Source: Nocardioides nematodiphilus (GTDB lineage: Bacteria > Actinomycetota > Actinomycetes > Propionibacteriales > Nocardioidaceae). From it: 64,000 bases of DNA. This document shows positions 46,456 to 55,661 of this stretch, piece by piece. The DNA lies in assembly GCF_020216525.1 (NCBI RefSeq), contig NZ_JAIWOY010000013.1:1-64000 (forward strand), in the 5' to 3' direction. The stretch's first letter is position 1, and each line of letters begins with the position of its first letter. The translations under genes were made by a program, and so were the position numbers. The notes beneath the pieces were generated by a model. The model worked only from the letters and a program-made list of their open reading frames with translations. It ran no database searches and was not told where the DNA came from.

Positions 46456-48074
46456 CGCGTCTCCACCCCCGCGGCGACCGCCGGCGGCTCGACGACGTCG
46501 CACATCCGGGCGGTGAACGTCGCGCCCACCTCCCCGCCGCCGGGGTCGGCCAGGCTGACGTCCCCGCGGTGCGAGCGGGCGGTCAGCCGGGCCACGGCCA
46601 GCCCGTAGCCGTGCTCGGTGGCACCGTGGCTCCGGGTGGTGAAGCCGCGCTCGAAGATGCGGGACACGTCGAGCGGCGCGACGCCGGGCCCGCTGTCCAG
46701 GACGTGCATGACGAGGTCCGGACCGTCGGAGGCGACGGTGAGCTCGACGTACGCGGGACGCCGCTCGCCGCCGGCGGCGGCGCGGATCGCGTTGTCCAGC
46801 AGGTTGCCCAGCACGGTGACGACGTCGAGCGGTGCGACCACGGTGCCGTCCACGTAGGTGGACGCCTCGACGTCGAGCCGTACGCCCGACTCCGAGGCGA
46901 TCGCGCGCTTCGCCGCGACCAGCCCGCTGAGATACGGGTCGCCCAGACCCGCGACGGGGCTCAGATCGATGCTCAGCTCGTCCAGGTAGTGCTGCGCCTG
47001 CTCGATGTGACCCAGATGCAGGAGGCCGCCGAGTGCGTGGATCCGGTTGCGGTACTCGTGCGACTGCGCCCGCAGCGCGTCGGTGAGCGCGCGCGTGGCC
47101 TCCAGCTCGCGAGAGGCGGCGTCGAGGTCGGTGCGGTCGCGCAGCGTCAGCACCCGCCCGAGGTCGCGGCCCTCGCGGGTGACCGCGATCCGGTCGGCCA
47201 CCACGACGCGTCCTTCCAGGGCGCACACGGCGCCGACCGGTGCAGGCTCCGCGGTGAGCATCTCCTTGATCTCCTCCGGCAGATCGGCCTCGGCCAGGCG
47301 GGTGCCACGCGCGGGGGAGCGGCCGAGGAGCAGCTGGGCCGCTCGATTGACCACCGTGACCCGGTCGCGCGAGTCGACCGCGATGATCCCGTCCCGCACG
47401 CCGCCGAGGACGGCGGCGTGCTCGCGCACCAGGTCCGCCATCTCCTCCGGCTCCAGACCCAGCGTGGTGCGTCGCAGGCGTCGGCCCAACGTGACGGCCC
47501 CGGAGATGCCGACCGCGAGCGCGCCGGCCGCGATCAGCCCCAGGACGAGCACCAGCTGCCAGGTGCGGGCGTTCACCGTGTTCATCGAGATGCCGACGCT
47601 CACCTCGCCGACCACCGCTCCGGTGTCGTCGCGCAGGGGCACCTTGCCGCGGGCGGAGAGTCCCAGCGTCCCGCGCTCCACGGTGACGACCTGCCGCCCG
47701 GCCAGCACCGCGTCGGGGCTCGTGCTGACGACGGCGCCGATGCTCGCCGGACGGGGATGGCTGTACCGGATGCCGCGCTTGTCGGTGATGACGACGTAGA
47801 GCGCACCGGTCGAGCGCCGTACGTCCTCGGCGGTGCGCTGGACCGGCCCATCGGGCGTCGGCGCGCCTCCGGTCACCTGGGCTGCCAGGCCGGGTTGCTG
47901 GGCGACGCTGCGGGCGATGGCGAGCGCTCGCTGCTCGTACTCCCGCGAGAGGTCGTGGCGCAGGACGTAGGCCGCCCCGGACAGGAGCAGCAGCACGACC
48001 GCGAGCAGGAGCCCGACCAGAAGCAGGACGTTCTTCGTGCTGAACGTCCACCGCGGGCGTGGCGTCGGTAACAC
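46452..48074 (-). CDS. CitA/DcuS-type sensor histidine kinase
   Basis: A 540-aa membrane kinase. The first membrane helix (NVLLLVGLLLAVVLLLLSGA) leads to a periplasmic PDC/sCache sensor with the family motif VVITDKRGIRYSHPRP, then a second helix (LVLVLGLIAAGALAVGISGA), a PAS domain (~220-330), and a DcuS-type phosphotransfer helix with His in SHEYRNRIHALGGL. The ATPase domain has NLLDNAIRA, DSGPGV and HGYGLAVA. The ligand is unknown; the sensor type suggests an organic acid. The GTG at 48074 starts the gene. It is divergent from the ABC importer. Confidence 0.93.
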   Translation of the reverse strand: MLPTPRPRWTFSTKNVLLLVGLLLAVVLLLLSGAAYVLRHDLSREYEQRALAIARSVAQQPGLAAQVTGGAPTPDGPVQRTAEDVRRSTGALYVVITDKRGIRYSHPRPASIGAVVSTSPDAVLAGRQVVTVERGTLGLSARGKVPLRDDTGAVVGEVSVGISMNTVNARTWQLVLVLGLIAAGALAVGISGAVTLGRRLRRTTLGLEPEEMADLVREHAAVLGGVRDGIIAVDSRDRVTVVNRAAQLLLGRSPARGTRLAEADLPEEIKEMLTAEPAPVGAVCALEGRVVVADRIAVTREGRDLGRVLTLRDRTDLDAASRELEATRALTDALRAQSHEYRNRIHALGGLLHLGHIEQAQHYLDELSIDLSPVAGLGDPYLSGLVAAKRAIASESGVRLDVEASTYVDGTVVAPLDVVTVLGNLLDNAIRAAAGGERRPAYVELTVASDGPDLVMHVLDSGPGVAPLDVSRIFERGFTTRSHGATEHGYGLAVARLTARSHRGDVSLADPGGGEVGATFTARMCDVVEPPAVAAGVETR

Positions 48075-48100
48075 CCGCTGAGTGTAGGCGCCCGGATGCC

Positions 48101-48174
48101 GTTGAGCAGTATGAGCACAACGGCACTTGTGCGTTCAACGACCGCATCGATCACAAGACTGTGACGGCGGTCAC
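48101..48174. promoter_or_regulatory. Palindrome cluster in the divergent kinase/ABC promoter
   Basis: Three perfect inverted repeats lie in the 122-nt gap: GCACAA/TTGTGC around 6 nt (48115-48132), TCACA/TGTGA around AGAC (48151-48164), and GTGAC/GTCAC around GGCG (48161-48174). The last two overlap. They are good candidates for binding sites controlling the importer, the kinase, or both. Confidence 0.5.
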
Positions 48175-48196
48175 CCGTTGCCTAGCGTCCGGCGGC

Positions 48197-49003
48197 ATGA
48201 GTGATCACGCCATCGCCTTACGCGGCGCCACCAAGCAGTTCCCCCACCGAGCGGGTGGGACCTTCACCGCCATCCGCGACGTCGACATCGAGGTGGCCTC
48301 CGGCGAGTTCGTCACCGTCGTCGGCCCGACCGGTTGCGGCAAGTCCACCACGCTGTCCCTCGTGTCCGGCCTCGAGCCGGCGACCCACGGCACCGTCACC
48401 GTCAACGGCCGGCCGGTGCAGGGCATCCCCGACGGTGTCGGCTACATGTTCCAGACGGACGCGACCCTGCCGTGGAAGAACGTGCTCGACAACGTGGCCC
48501 TCGGCCTGCGCTATCGAGGCATCGGCAAGGCCGAGGCCAACGCCAAGGCGCGCGACTGGATCGAGCGCGTCGGCCTGGCCGGCTTCGAGGATCGCTATCC
48601 CCACCAGCTGTCCGGCGGCATGCGCAAGCGCGTCGCCATGGCGCAGACCCTCATCACCGAGCCGAACGTGCTCCTGATGGACGAGCCGTTCGGCGCCCTC
48701 GACGTCCAGACCCGCGAGCTGATGCAGGACGAGCTGTTGCGGCTGTGGTCGGGCACCGGCGCCGCGGTCGTGTTCGTCACCCATGACCTCACCGAGGCCA
48801 TCGCGCTGGCCGACCGCGTGGTCGTGATGACCGCCGGTCCCGCGACGGTCAAGGACGTGGTCACCGTCGACCTGCCGCGTCCGCGCAAGGTCGAGGAGAT
48901 CCGGCTGACGCCGGAGTTCACCGAGCTCTACCGCCGGGTCTGGGACTCGCTGCGCGAAGAGGTCGAGATCACCCGAGCCCGAGGAGCAGGCAATGTCGCA
49001 TGA
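48197..49003 (+). CDS. ABC importer ATPase (SsuB/TauB type)
   Basis: A 268-aa ATP-binding subunit. Walker A is GPTGCGKST, Q-loop in YMFQTDATLPWKNV, signature LSGGMRKRV (written LSGGM in the family), Walker B VLLMDEPFGALD and H-switch FVTHDLTEA. The LPWKNV and DVQTRELMQDEL motifs are typical of the nitrate/sulfonate/taurine group. ATG 48197 is chosen; longer frames run into the divergent promoter. It overlaps the permease gene by 11 nt. Confidence 0.95.
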   Translation: MSDHAIALRGATKQFPHRAGGTFTAIRDVDIEVASGEFVTVVGPTGCGKSTTLSLVSGLEPATHGTVTVNGRPVQGIPDGVGYMFQTDATLPWKNVLDNVALGLRYRGIGKAEANAKARDWIERVGLAGFEDRYPHQLSGGMRKRVAMAQTLITEPNVLLMDEPFGALDVQTRELMQDELLRLWSGTGAAVVFVTHDLTEAIALADRVVVMTAGPATVKDVVTVDLPRPRKVEEIRLTPEFTELYRRVWDSLREEVEITRARGAGNVA

Positions 49004-49880
49004 GATCCCCGTCCCCGTCGGGGTCGGCCTGGAGACCGAGGTCGCGCCCACGGCGATCACCAGCAAGCGCCGGGCCCGGTCCACGGCACGTGGCCCCTGG
49101 GCCGTGTACGGCGTCCGCACGCTCCTGGTGGCGGTGTGGCTGGGCGCATGGGAGCTCTCCGCCCGTACGTTCATGGACCCGTTCCTGATCTCCATGCCGA
49201 GCCAGATCTGGCAGCGACTGGTGACCTGGTTCACCGACGGCACCTCCCAGGGCAGCATCTGGGAGAACATCTGGGTGACCCTCGAGGAGGCGGCGGGCGG
49301 CTTCGTGCTCGGCGTCCTCGGCGGTGTCGTCCTCGGTGTCGTCCTGGGTCGGGCCCGGTTCGCCGCGGATGTGCTGGCGCCGTTCATCAAGGCGGCCAAC
49401 GCGATCCCGCGCATCGTGCTGGCGTCGCTCTTCGTGATCTGGTTCGGCCTGGGCATGGAGTCCAAGATCGCCACCGCCTTCGTGCTGGTCTTCTTCGCCG
49501 TCTTCTTCAACGCATTCCAAGGCGCCCGCGAGGTCGACAAGACGCTGATCGACAACGCCCGCATCCTGGGCGCCGGCCGCTGGTCCCTGATGCGCACGAT
49601 CGTCCTTCCCAGCGCCACCAGCTGGATCCTCGCCTCGATGCACGTGGCCTTCGGGTTCGCGCTCATCGGCGCCGTCGTCGGTGAGGTCATCGGCGCCTCC
49701 CGCGGCATGGGCCTGCTGATCCAGCAGTCCCAGGGCAACTTCGACTCCGCCGGCGTCTACGCCGGGATGGTCGTCATCACCGCTGTCGCGCTGATCGCCG
49801 AGACCCTCATCACCCGCCTGGAGAAGCGCCTCACCGCGTGGCGCCCCCAGGCCACCTCGACCCACGCCTCCGGCGTCTGA
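48993..49880 (+). CDS. ABC importer permease (SsuC type)
   Basis: A 295-aa permease with about six helices, from GVRTLLVAVWLGAWELSA to GMVVITAVALIAETLI. The EAA-loop lies in KTLIDNARILGAGRWSLMRT with the conserved Gly, where the ATPase docks. The GVVLGVVLGRA and IPRIVLASLFVIWFGLGME stretches are characteristic of the nitrate/sulfonate/taurine family. Overlaps the ATPase gene. Confidence 0.95.
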   Translation: MSHEIPVPVGVGLETEVAPTAITSKRRARSTARGPWAVYGVRTLLVAVWLGAWELSARTFMDPFLISMPSQIWQRLVTWFTDGTSQGSIWENIWVTLEEAAGGFVLGVLGGVVLGVVLGRARFAADVLAPFIKAANAIPRIVLASLFVIWFGLGMESKIATAFVLVFFAVFFNAFQGAREVDKTLIDNARILGAGRWSLMRTIVLPSATSWILASMHVAFGFALIGAVVGEVIGASRGMGLLIQQSQGNFDSAGVYAGMVVITAVALIAETLITRLEKRLTAWRPQATSTHASGV

Positions 49881-49909
49881 GCCCGACCCTCACGAAAGCA
49901 GGAAGAACA

Positions 49910-50938
49910 ATGATCCGTACGTCCCGCATGGCTGCCGCGGCAGCCGGTCTCGCCCTGGTCGCATCCACGCTCGCCGCATGCGGCAACAGCTCGGGCGGCG
50001 ACGCCGGCGGCGAGGTCACCATCATGGTCGGCGGCATCGACAAGGTGATCTATCTGCCCGCGATGCTCACCCAGCAGCTCGGCTACTTCAAGGACGAGGG
50101 CCTCGACGTCAAGCTGATGACGGAGCCGTCGGGCGCCAGCGCCGAGACCGAGCTGGTGGCCAACAAGGTCAACGGTGTGGTGGGCTTCTACGACCACACG
50201 GTCACCCTGCAGGCGCAGGGCAAGTGCGTGGAGAGCGTGGTCCAGCTGGCCAAGGTGCCGGGTGAGGTCGAGATGGTCTCGACCAAGGCCTCCGGCCTCT
50301 CGGGTCCCGCGGACTTCCAGGGCAAGAAGCTCGGCGTCACCTCGGCCGGCTCCTCGACCGACTATCTGACCCAGTACCTCGCCACCAAGGCCGGAGTGGA
50401 AACCAAGGACTACACCACCGTCGCGGTCGGCGCCGGCTCGACCTTCCTCGCCGGTCTGCAGCAGGGCAGCATCGACGCGGGCATGACCACCGACCCGACG
50501 GTGGAGACGGTGCTCAACCAGGGGGCAGGCAAGATCCTGCTCGACATGCGCACCGAGGAGGGCACCACGCAGGCGCTGGGCGGGCTCTACCCCGCGGCCT
50601 CGCTGTACATGAACTGCGACTACGTCGAGAAGAACCCGCAGACGGTGCAGAAGATCGCGAACGCCTTCGTGAAGACCCTCGGCTGGATCGGCGGCCACTC
50701 GGCCGCCGACATCGCGGCGAAGATGCCGGCCGGCTACGCGGGCGGCGACATGGCGACGTACACCAAGTCGATCGACGGCTCGAAGGGGATCTTCACCGCC
50801 GACGGCGTGATGCCCGACGGCGGCCCGCAGACGGTGCTCGACGTCCTGGGGACCTTCTCGCCGGTGGTCAAGCCCAAGAAGGACTCGCTCGACCTGTCCA
50901 AGACCTACACCACGACGTTCGTCGACGCGGCGAAGTAG
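49910..50938 (+). CDS. ABC importer substrate-binding lipoprotein (NMT1/SsuA type)
   Basis: A 342-aa lipoprotein with signal peptide and lipobox LAAC near residue 24. The mature part has the NMT1/SsuA-like fold: VTIMVGGIDKVIYLPAMLTQ, YFKDEGLDVKL, FQGKKLGVTSAGSSTDYLT and MTTDPTVETVL. Ligands in the family include aliphatic sulfonates, taurine, nitrate, riboflavin and thiamine precursors; no specific signature is evident here. It starts 29 nt after the permease with AGGAAGA upstream and completes the operon. A terminator follows. Confidence 0.92.
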   Translation: MIRTSRMAAAAAGLALVASTLAACGNSSGGDAGGEVTIMVGGIDKVIYLPAMLTQQLGYFKDEGLDVKLMTEPSGASAETELVANKVNGVVGFYDHTVTLQAQGKCVESVVQLAKVPGEVEMVSTKASGLSGPADFQGKKLGVTSAGSSTDYLTQYLATKAGVETKDYTTVAVGAGSTFLAGLQQGSIDAGMTTDPTVETVLNQGAGKILLDMRTEEGTTQALGGLYPAASLYMNCDYVEKNPQTVQKIANAFVKTLGWIGGHSAADIAAKMPAGYAGGDMATYTKSIDGSKGIFTADGVMPDGGPQTVLDVLGTFSPVVKPKKDSLDLSKTYTTTFVDAAK

Positions 50939-50970
50939 GTCCGCTGCCCGATGAGGGCGGCACGGCGGTA

Positions 50971-50999
50971 CGAGGGCGGTCCAGCGCGGACCGCCCTCG
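50971..50999 (+). terminator. Terminator after the ABC importer operon
   Basis: Perfect 12-bp stem CGAGGGCGGTCC (50971-50982) with GGACCGCCCTCG (50988-50999) around AGCGC, followed by TTCGCCTT. Confidence 0.9.
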
Positions 51000-51035
51000 T
51001 TCGCCTTACTGACCGGTCACCGCGATGATCGGTGC

Positions 51036-51704
51036 GTGCTCTACCGACTGCTGCACGCGATCATCCCGCCGCTGCTCCGCCTGATCTGGCGTCCGCGCGT
51101 GACCGGGCGCGAGCGCGTGCCTCGTACGGGCGGGGTGCTCATCGCCAGCAACCACCTCAGCTTCGTCGACTCGGTCGTGATCCCGTCGACCTCGCCGCGC
51201 CCGGTGCGCTTCCTGGCCAAGTCGGACTACTTCACGGGCACCGGGATCAAGGGCACCGTGATGCGGCTGTGGTTCAAGGGCCTCGGCATGCTGCCGGTCG
51301 ACCGCGACGACCCGCAGGCCGCGCTCGGCTCGCTCGACACCGCGCTGGAGGTGCTGCGTCGCGGGGAGGCGTTCGGGATCTACCCCGAGGGCACGCGCTC
51401 GCGCGACGGCCTCCTGTATCGGGGCCGCACCGGCGTCGCCCATCTGGCGCTGACCGCCGGCGTCCCGGTGGTGCCGGTCGGGCTCAAGGGCACCGAGCAG
51501 CTCCAGCCGGTCGGCTCCAACCTGCCGCGACTGGTCCGCGTCGAGGTCGCCTTCGGCGAGCCGATCCAGGTCGCGGGTCGCTTCGACGGGATGCCGCTGG
51601 GCAAGGCCCGACGGCTGCTCACCGACGAGATCATGACCGCCATCCAGCAGCTGTCGGGGCAGGTCGAGGCCGGCATCTACAACGAGCGGGCCGCCGACGC
51701 CTGA
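51036..51704 (+). CDS. 1-acyl-glycerol-3-phosphate acyltransferase (PlsC)
   Basis: A 222-aa membrane-associated acyltransferase for phosphatidic acid synthesis. The catalytic NHLSFVD motif, the second block around FKGLGMLPVDRDD, and the EGTRSRDG block are complete; VPVVPVGLKG closes the set. GTG 51036 starts an N-terminal hydrophobic helix (LLHAIIPPLLRLIW). It has no evident operon partner. Paralogues of PlsC are common, so the exact substrate is uncertain. Confidence 0.92.
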   Translation: MLYRLLHAIIPPLLRLIWRPRVTGRERVPRTGGVLIASNHLSFVDSVVIPSTSPRPVRFLAKSDYFTGTGIKGTVMRLWFKGLGMLPVDRDDPQAALGSLDTALEVLRRGEAFGIYPEGTRSRDGLLYRGRTGVAHLALTAGVPVVPVGLKGTEQLQPVGSNLPRLVRVEVAFGEPIQVAGRFDGMPLGKARRLLTDEIMTAIQQLSGQVEAGIYNERAADA

Positions 51705-51776
51705 GGCGCGCTCTTGAGAAGGCCTCCAGACAGGCGCACCATGGGAGTGACGCCCGTCATGAACGAGGTGAGGTCC

Positions 51777-52424
51777 ATGGGCACGACCGACTGCTTGAGG
51801 GAATCCGTCCAGCACACCTACGACGATCTGCACGGCCGGCTCGAGGCTGCCTGCGAGATCCATGGCAGCGCGTCGCACTCCCACCGGGGGAGCCCCCCGA
51901 TCGACATGCTGTGCGCGTGTGTCGCCCAGCACCTGCACGCCGTCGACGAGGTGCTGCTGCCGTGCCTGCCGATGCATCGCGACACCCATGACTTCCGTGC
52001 CGCGCAGCACGAGGTGGAGGTGGTGCTGGCGCACGTGAAGGCGCACGAGTTCGGATCCACGTACGAGCACACCTTCTCCTGGTCGGCCATGTGGAACGAC
52101 GTGCGCGACGCGATGACGGCTCTCCAACGTGAGGAGGAGGCCCTGGTCGCGCGGCTGTGCGACGTGCTCGACGATGGCGAGCTGGTCAAGATGACCGACG
52201 AGCTGGCCCGTCGCGAGCCGCGCGAGCCGACCCGCCCGCACCCGTACCTTCCGCACACCGGCGCCGCCGGACAGGCGATGCGCAGGGTGATGCGGGTGGT
52301 CGACGGGTTCTGGGACGAGGCGGACGGGCGCTACGTCCCGGTCGCGCCGCGAGCACCGCGCAAGGCGCCGGGGCCGCTCAAGCAGTACCTCATGGGCAAC
52401 CCGCGTTTCGACGACGAGGAGTGA
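51777..52424 (+). CDS. Hemerythrin-like (HHE) protein
   Basis: A protein of about 215 aa with spaced His and acidic residues expected for a non-haem di-iron hemerythrin-type bundle: CACVAQHLHAVDEVLLP, then RAAQHEVEVVLAHVKAHE, and a later helix LQREEEALVARL. Such proteins bind oxygen, nitric oxide or iron. I assign it from the His pattern only. ATG 51777 has AGGTGAGG just upstream; ATG 51741 and 51759 are possible. The tail (GRYVPVAPRAPRKAP) is basic and disordered. Confidence 0.6.
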   Translation: MGTTDCLRESVQHTYDDLHGRLEAACEIHGSASHSHRGSPPIDMLCACVAQHLHAVDEVLLPCLPMHRDTHDFRAAQHEVEVVLAHVKAHEFGSTYEHTFSWSAMWNDVRDAMTALQREEEALVARLCDVLDDGELVKMTDELARREPREPTRPHPYLPHTGAAGQAMRRVMRVVDGFWDEADGRYVPVAPRAPRKAPGPLKQYLMGNPRFDDEE

Positions 52425-52454
52425 ACTGTCGGCGGGGTCTGATTCAGTGGTCCC

Positions 52455-55400
52455 GTGACCACGACGTACCGACTGGAGGAACCGGCCGCGCGTGTCGGCG
52501 TGCCGCCGCTCGACGAGCACCAGCGGCGCGTCGTCGAGCATCCCGGCGGGCCGCTGCTGGTGCTCGCCGGTCCCGGCACGGGCAAGACCACCACGCTCGT
52601 CGAGGCGGTCGTCGACCGGATCGAGCAGCGCGGTGCGCGCCCCGACGAGGTGCTGGCGCTGACCTTCTCCCGCAAGGCCGCTGACGAGCTGCGCGACCGG
52701 ATCACCGCGCGCCTCGGCCGGACCATGAGCGGCACGCCCTGCTCGACGTTCCACTCCTTCGCCTACGGCCTGATCCGCGCCTACGCCCCCCAGGAGCTCT
52801 ACGAGGCGCCGCTGCGGCTGCTGAGCGCCCCGGAGGCCGACGTCGTGCTGCGTGAGCTGCTCAGTGACCACCCCGAGTCGGTGCGCTGGCCCGAGGGTCT
52901 GCGCCACGCGCTGGGCACCCGCGGCTTCGCGCGGGAGGTGCAGGCGGTGCTCTCCCGGGCCCGTGAGAAGGGGCTCGAGGGCGAGGAGCTGCGGCTGCTC
53001 GGCGAGCGTGAGGGCATCCCGGAGTTCGCGGCCGCGGGCCTCTTCCTCGACGCCTACCTCACCAACCTCGACAGCCAGGGCGCGACCGACTACGCCGACC
53101 TGATCCGGCGGGCGACCATCGAGGCCGAGTACCACCGCGACGAGCTGCGCGCCCGCTACCGGCACATCTTCGTGGACGAGTACCAGGACACCGACCCGGG
53201 CCAGGTCGCGCTGCTGCGCGCGCTGGCCGGCGACGGCCGTGATCTGGTCGTGGTCGGCGACCCGCACCAGTCGATCTACGGCTTCCGCGGCGCGGAGGTC
53301 CGCGGGATCCTCGAGTTCCCCACCGAGTTCCCGCAGGCCGGCGGCGCGCCGGCGCCGGTGGTCGCGCTGCGCACCACCCGCCGGTTCGGTCCCCGGGTGC
53401 TGACCGCCGCCCAGCGGGTCGCCGGACGCATCGGCCTGCCCGGCACGATCGACGAGGCCGCGCGCGAGGCGTTCCTCGCCCCGCGCGCCGAGGGACCGGC
53501 CGGCAAGGTCCAGGTGATGACGTTCGACAGCGAGCGGGCCGAGGCCGAGCACCTCGCCGACCTGCTTCGCCGCGCCCACCTCGAGGGCGGCATCGGATGG
53601 GACGAGATGGCCGTCCTGGTCCGCTCCGGGCGCAACACCATCCCGCCGCTGCGCCGTGCCCTCGGTGCGCTCGGCGTCCCGGTCGAGGTCGCCGGAGACG
53701 AGGTGCCGCTGGTCCGCGACCCGGCCGTCGAGCCCCTGCTCGCGGCGCTGCGCGCAGCCCTCAACCTCACCAACGACGACCCGCTGCACGCCGACTACGT
53801 CGACCACGCCCAGGTGGAGAGCCTGCTCACCGGCCCCCTCGGAGGCCTGACCGCCCCGGATGTACGCCGCCTGGCGCGGGCGCTGCGCGCCACCGAGAAG
53901 CTGCGGGCCGCCGCGGAGGAGCGTCCCGTGCGGTCCTCGCACGAGCTGCTGCGCGACGCGCTCGTCGACCCCGGGTTCCTCGCCGGCGTCCCGGCCGGCA
54001 CCGACGTGACCCGCGCCCGCGAGACCGTCGCCCTGCTCCATCGCGTCGCCGCGATGGAGTCCGACGGCGCCAGTCCCGAGGAGCTGCTCTGGGAGCTGTG
54101 GTCCTCGACGCGCTGGCCGGCCCGATTGCAGCGCTCGGTCGAGCTCGGCGGGGCGGCCGCCCGTCGCGCGCACCGCGACCTCGACGCCGTGCTCGCGCTC
54201 TTCGAGGCGGCCGCGCGGCTCGAGGCGCAGCGCGACCATGCCGGTGCCCGGGCGTTCCTCGAGCTGCTCGGTGCCCAGCAGATCCCCGCCGACACCCTCG
54301 CCGACCGGGGAGCCCGCGGGGCCGCGGTGCGGCTCCTGACCGCGCACCGCTCCAAGGGTCTCGAATGGCGCCTGGTCGTCGTCGCCCACGTGCAGGCCGA
54401 GGCCTGGCCCGACCTGCGCCGGCGCAGCAGCCTGCTCCAGCCCGACCGGATCGGCGAGCACGGCCTCACCCCGCCGCTGACCGCGCGCGAGCTGCTCGCC
54501 GAGGAGCGCCGGCTCTTCTACGTCGCGTGCACCCGCGCCCGCGAGCGGCTCATCGTCACCGCGGTCCACTCCGACGACGACGAGGGCGAGCAGCCGAGCC
54601 GCTTCCTCGACGAGCTCGGGGTCACCATCGAGCGTACGGTCGGGCGTCCCCGCCGACCGCTGTCCCTCGGCGGTCTGGTCGCCGAGCTGCGTCGCGTCGT
54701 CGCCGACCCCGAGACCGAGGAGCCACTGCGGCTCGCCGCTGCGCGCCGGCTCGCCCGGCTCGCGGCCGAGACCCGCGGCGAGCGCCCGCTGGTGCCGGCC
54801 GCCGACCCGTCCACCTGGTGGGGCACCCGGTCGAGCTCCCGGGCCGTCGCCCCGCTGCGCGACCCCGGCAAGCCGGTGCCGATCTCGCCGAGCGTGCTCG
54901 ACGGCCTGCTGCAGTGCCCGGCGCAGTGGTTCCTCTCGCGTGAGGCCGGCGGGATCGCCGCCTCACGCCAGGCCGCCAACGTCGGCGAGATCGTCCATGC
55001 GCTCGCCCAGCGGGTGGCCACCGAGGATCTGCCGCCCGACGTCGAGGTGCTGATGGAGCACGTCGACGCCGTATGGGGCCGGCTCAGCTTCCGGGTGCAG
55101 TGGGCCGCCGAGCGCGAGCGGGCGCGGATCCGCTCCGCACTCGAGCGCTACGTCGCGTGGCACACCAGCAACCCGCGCCGGTTCGTCGACGTCGAGGTGC
55201 CCTTCCGTGCCGACGTGGTCCTGGCCGACGGCGAGACCGTCACCCTCACCGGCCGCGCCGACCGGCTCGAGCTCGACCACGACGGCCGGGTCGTCGTGGT
55301 CGACCTGAAGACCGGCAAGAACCCGCCCAGCGACAGGTCGGTCGAGTCCAACGCCCAGCTGGCGGTCTACCAGCTGGCCGTCGACAGCGGCGCCACCGCC

Positions 55401-55661
55401 GAGCTCGTGCCCGGCGCCACCAGCGGTGGCGGTGAGCTGGTCCAGCTCGGCATGCCGGATCCGGCTCTGCCGGTGAAGGTGCAGCGCCAGGAGGCCCACA
55501 ACGACGCCAGTGACGTGCGGATCGAGCTGCGCAGCCAGCTGTCCGTCGCGGCCAAGCGGTTGCGCTCCGAGCAGCTCCCCGCCATCTCGGGGGAGCACTG
55601 CAAGAGGTGCGACTACATCAGCCTCTGTCCGATCAAGGGCGCCGGGGCGGTGACGGCATGA
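52455..55661 (+). CDS. adnA: AdnA-like helicase-nuclease subunit
   Basis: UvrD-type helicase with a C-terminal RecB-like nuclease (1068 aa), matching the mycobacterial AdnA subunit that with AdnB resects double-strand breaks. Walker A is AGPGTGKTTT (Lys44); the Walker B region is FVDEYQDTDPGQ; motif III/IV is GDPHQSIYGFRGAE; motif VI lies in FYVACTRARERL. The nuclease has RADRLELDHDGRVVVVDLKT; flanking Cys in LLQCPAQWFL and HCKRCDYISLC fit a 4Fe-4S cluster. The start is GTG 52455. The stop overlaps adnB by 4 nt. Confidence 0.88.
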   Translation: MTTTYRLEEPAARVGVPPLDEHQRRVVEHPGGPLLVLAGPGTGKTTTLVEAVVDRIEQRGARPDEVLALTFSRKAADELRDRITARLGRTMSGTPCSTFHSFAYGLIRAYAPQELYEAPLRLLSAPEADVVLRELLSDHPESVRWPEGLRHALGTRGFAREVQAVLSRAREKGLEGEELRLLGEREGIPEFAAAGLFLDAYLTNLDSQGATDYADLIRRATIEAEYHRDELRARYRHIFVDEYQDTDPGQVALLRALAGDGRDLVVVGDPHQSIYGFRGAEVRGILEFPTEFPQAGGAPAPVVALRTTRRFGPRVLTAAQRVAGRIGLPGTIDEAAREAFLAPRAEGPAGKVQVMTFDSERAEAEHLADLLRRAHLEGGIGWDEMAVLVRSGRNTIPPLRRALGALGVPVEVAGDEVPLVRDPAVEPLLAALRAALNLTNDDPLHADYVDHAQVESLLTGPLGGLTAPDVRRLARALRATEKLRAAAEERPVRSSHELLRDALVDPGFLAGVPAGTDVTRARETVALLHRVAAMESDGASPEELLWELWSSTRWPARLQRSVELGGAAARRAHRDLDAVLALFEAAARLEAQRDHAGARAFLELLGAQQIPADTLADRGARGAAVRLLTAHRSKGLEWRLVVVAHVQAEAWPDLRRRSSLLQPDRIGEHGLTPPLTARELLAEERRLFYVACTRARERLIVTAVHSDDDEGEQPSRFLDELGVTIERTVGRPRRPLSLGGLVAELRRVVADPETEEPLRLAAARRLARLAAETRGERPLVPAADPSTWWGTRSSSRAVAPLRDPGKPVPISPSVLDGLLQCPAQWFLSREAGGIAASRQAANVGEIVHALAQRVATEDLPPDVEVLMEHVDAVWGRLSFRVQWAAERERARIRSALERYVAWHTSNPRRFVDVEVPFRADVVLADGETVTLTGRADRLELDHDGRVVVVDLKTGKNPPSDRSVESNAQLAVYQLAVDSGATAELVPGATSGGGELVQLGMPDPALPVKVQRQEAHNDASDVRIELRSQLSVAAKRLRSEQLPAISGEHCKRCDYISLCPIKGAGAVTA

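Noticed and set aside
51006-54569. 1187-codon minus-strand open frame across plsC, the hemerythrin-like gene and adnA
   Set aside because: It covers several real genes with strong motifs on the other strand and shows no domain itself.
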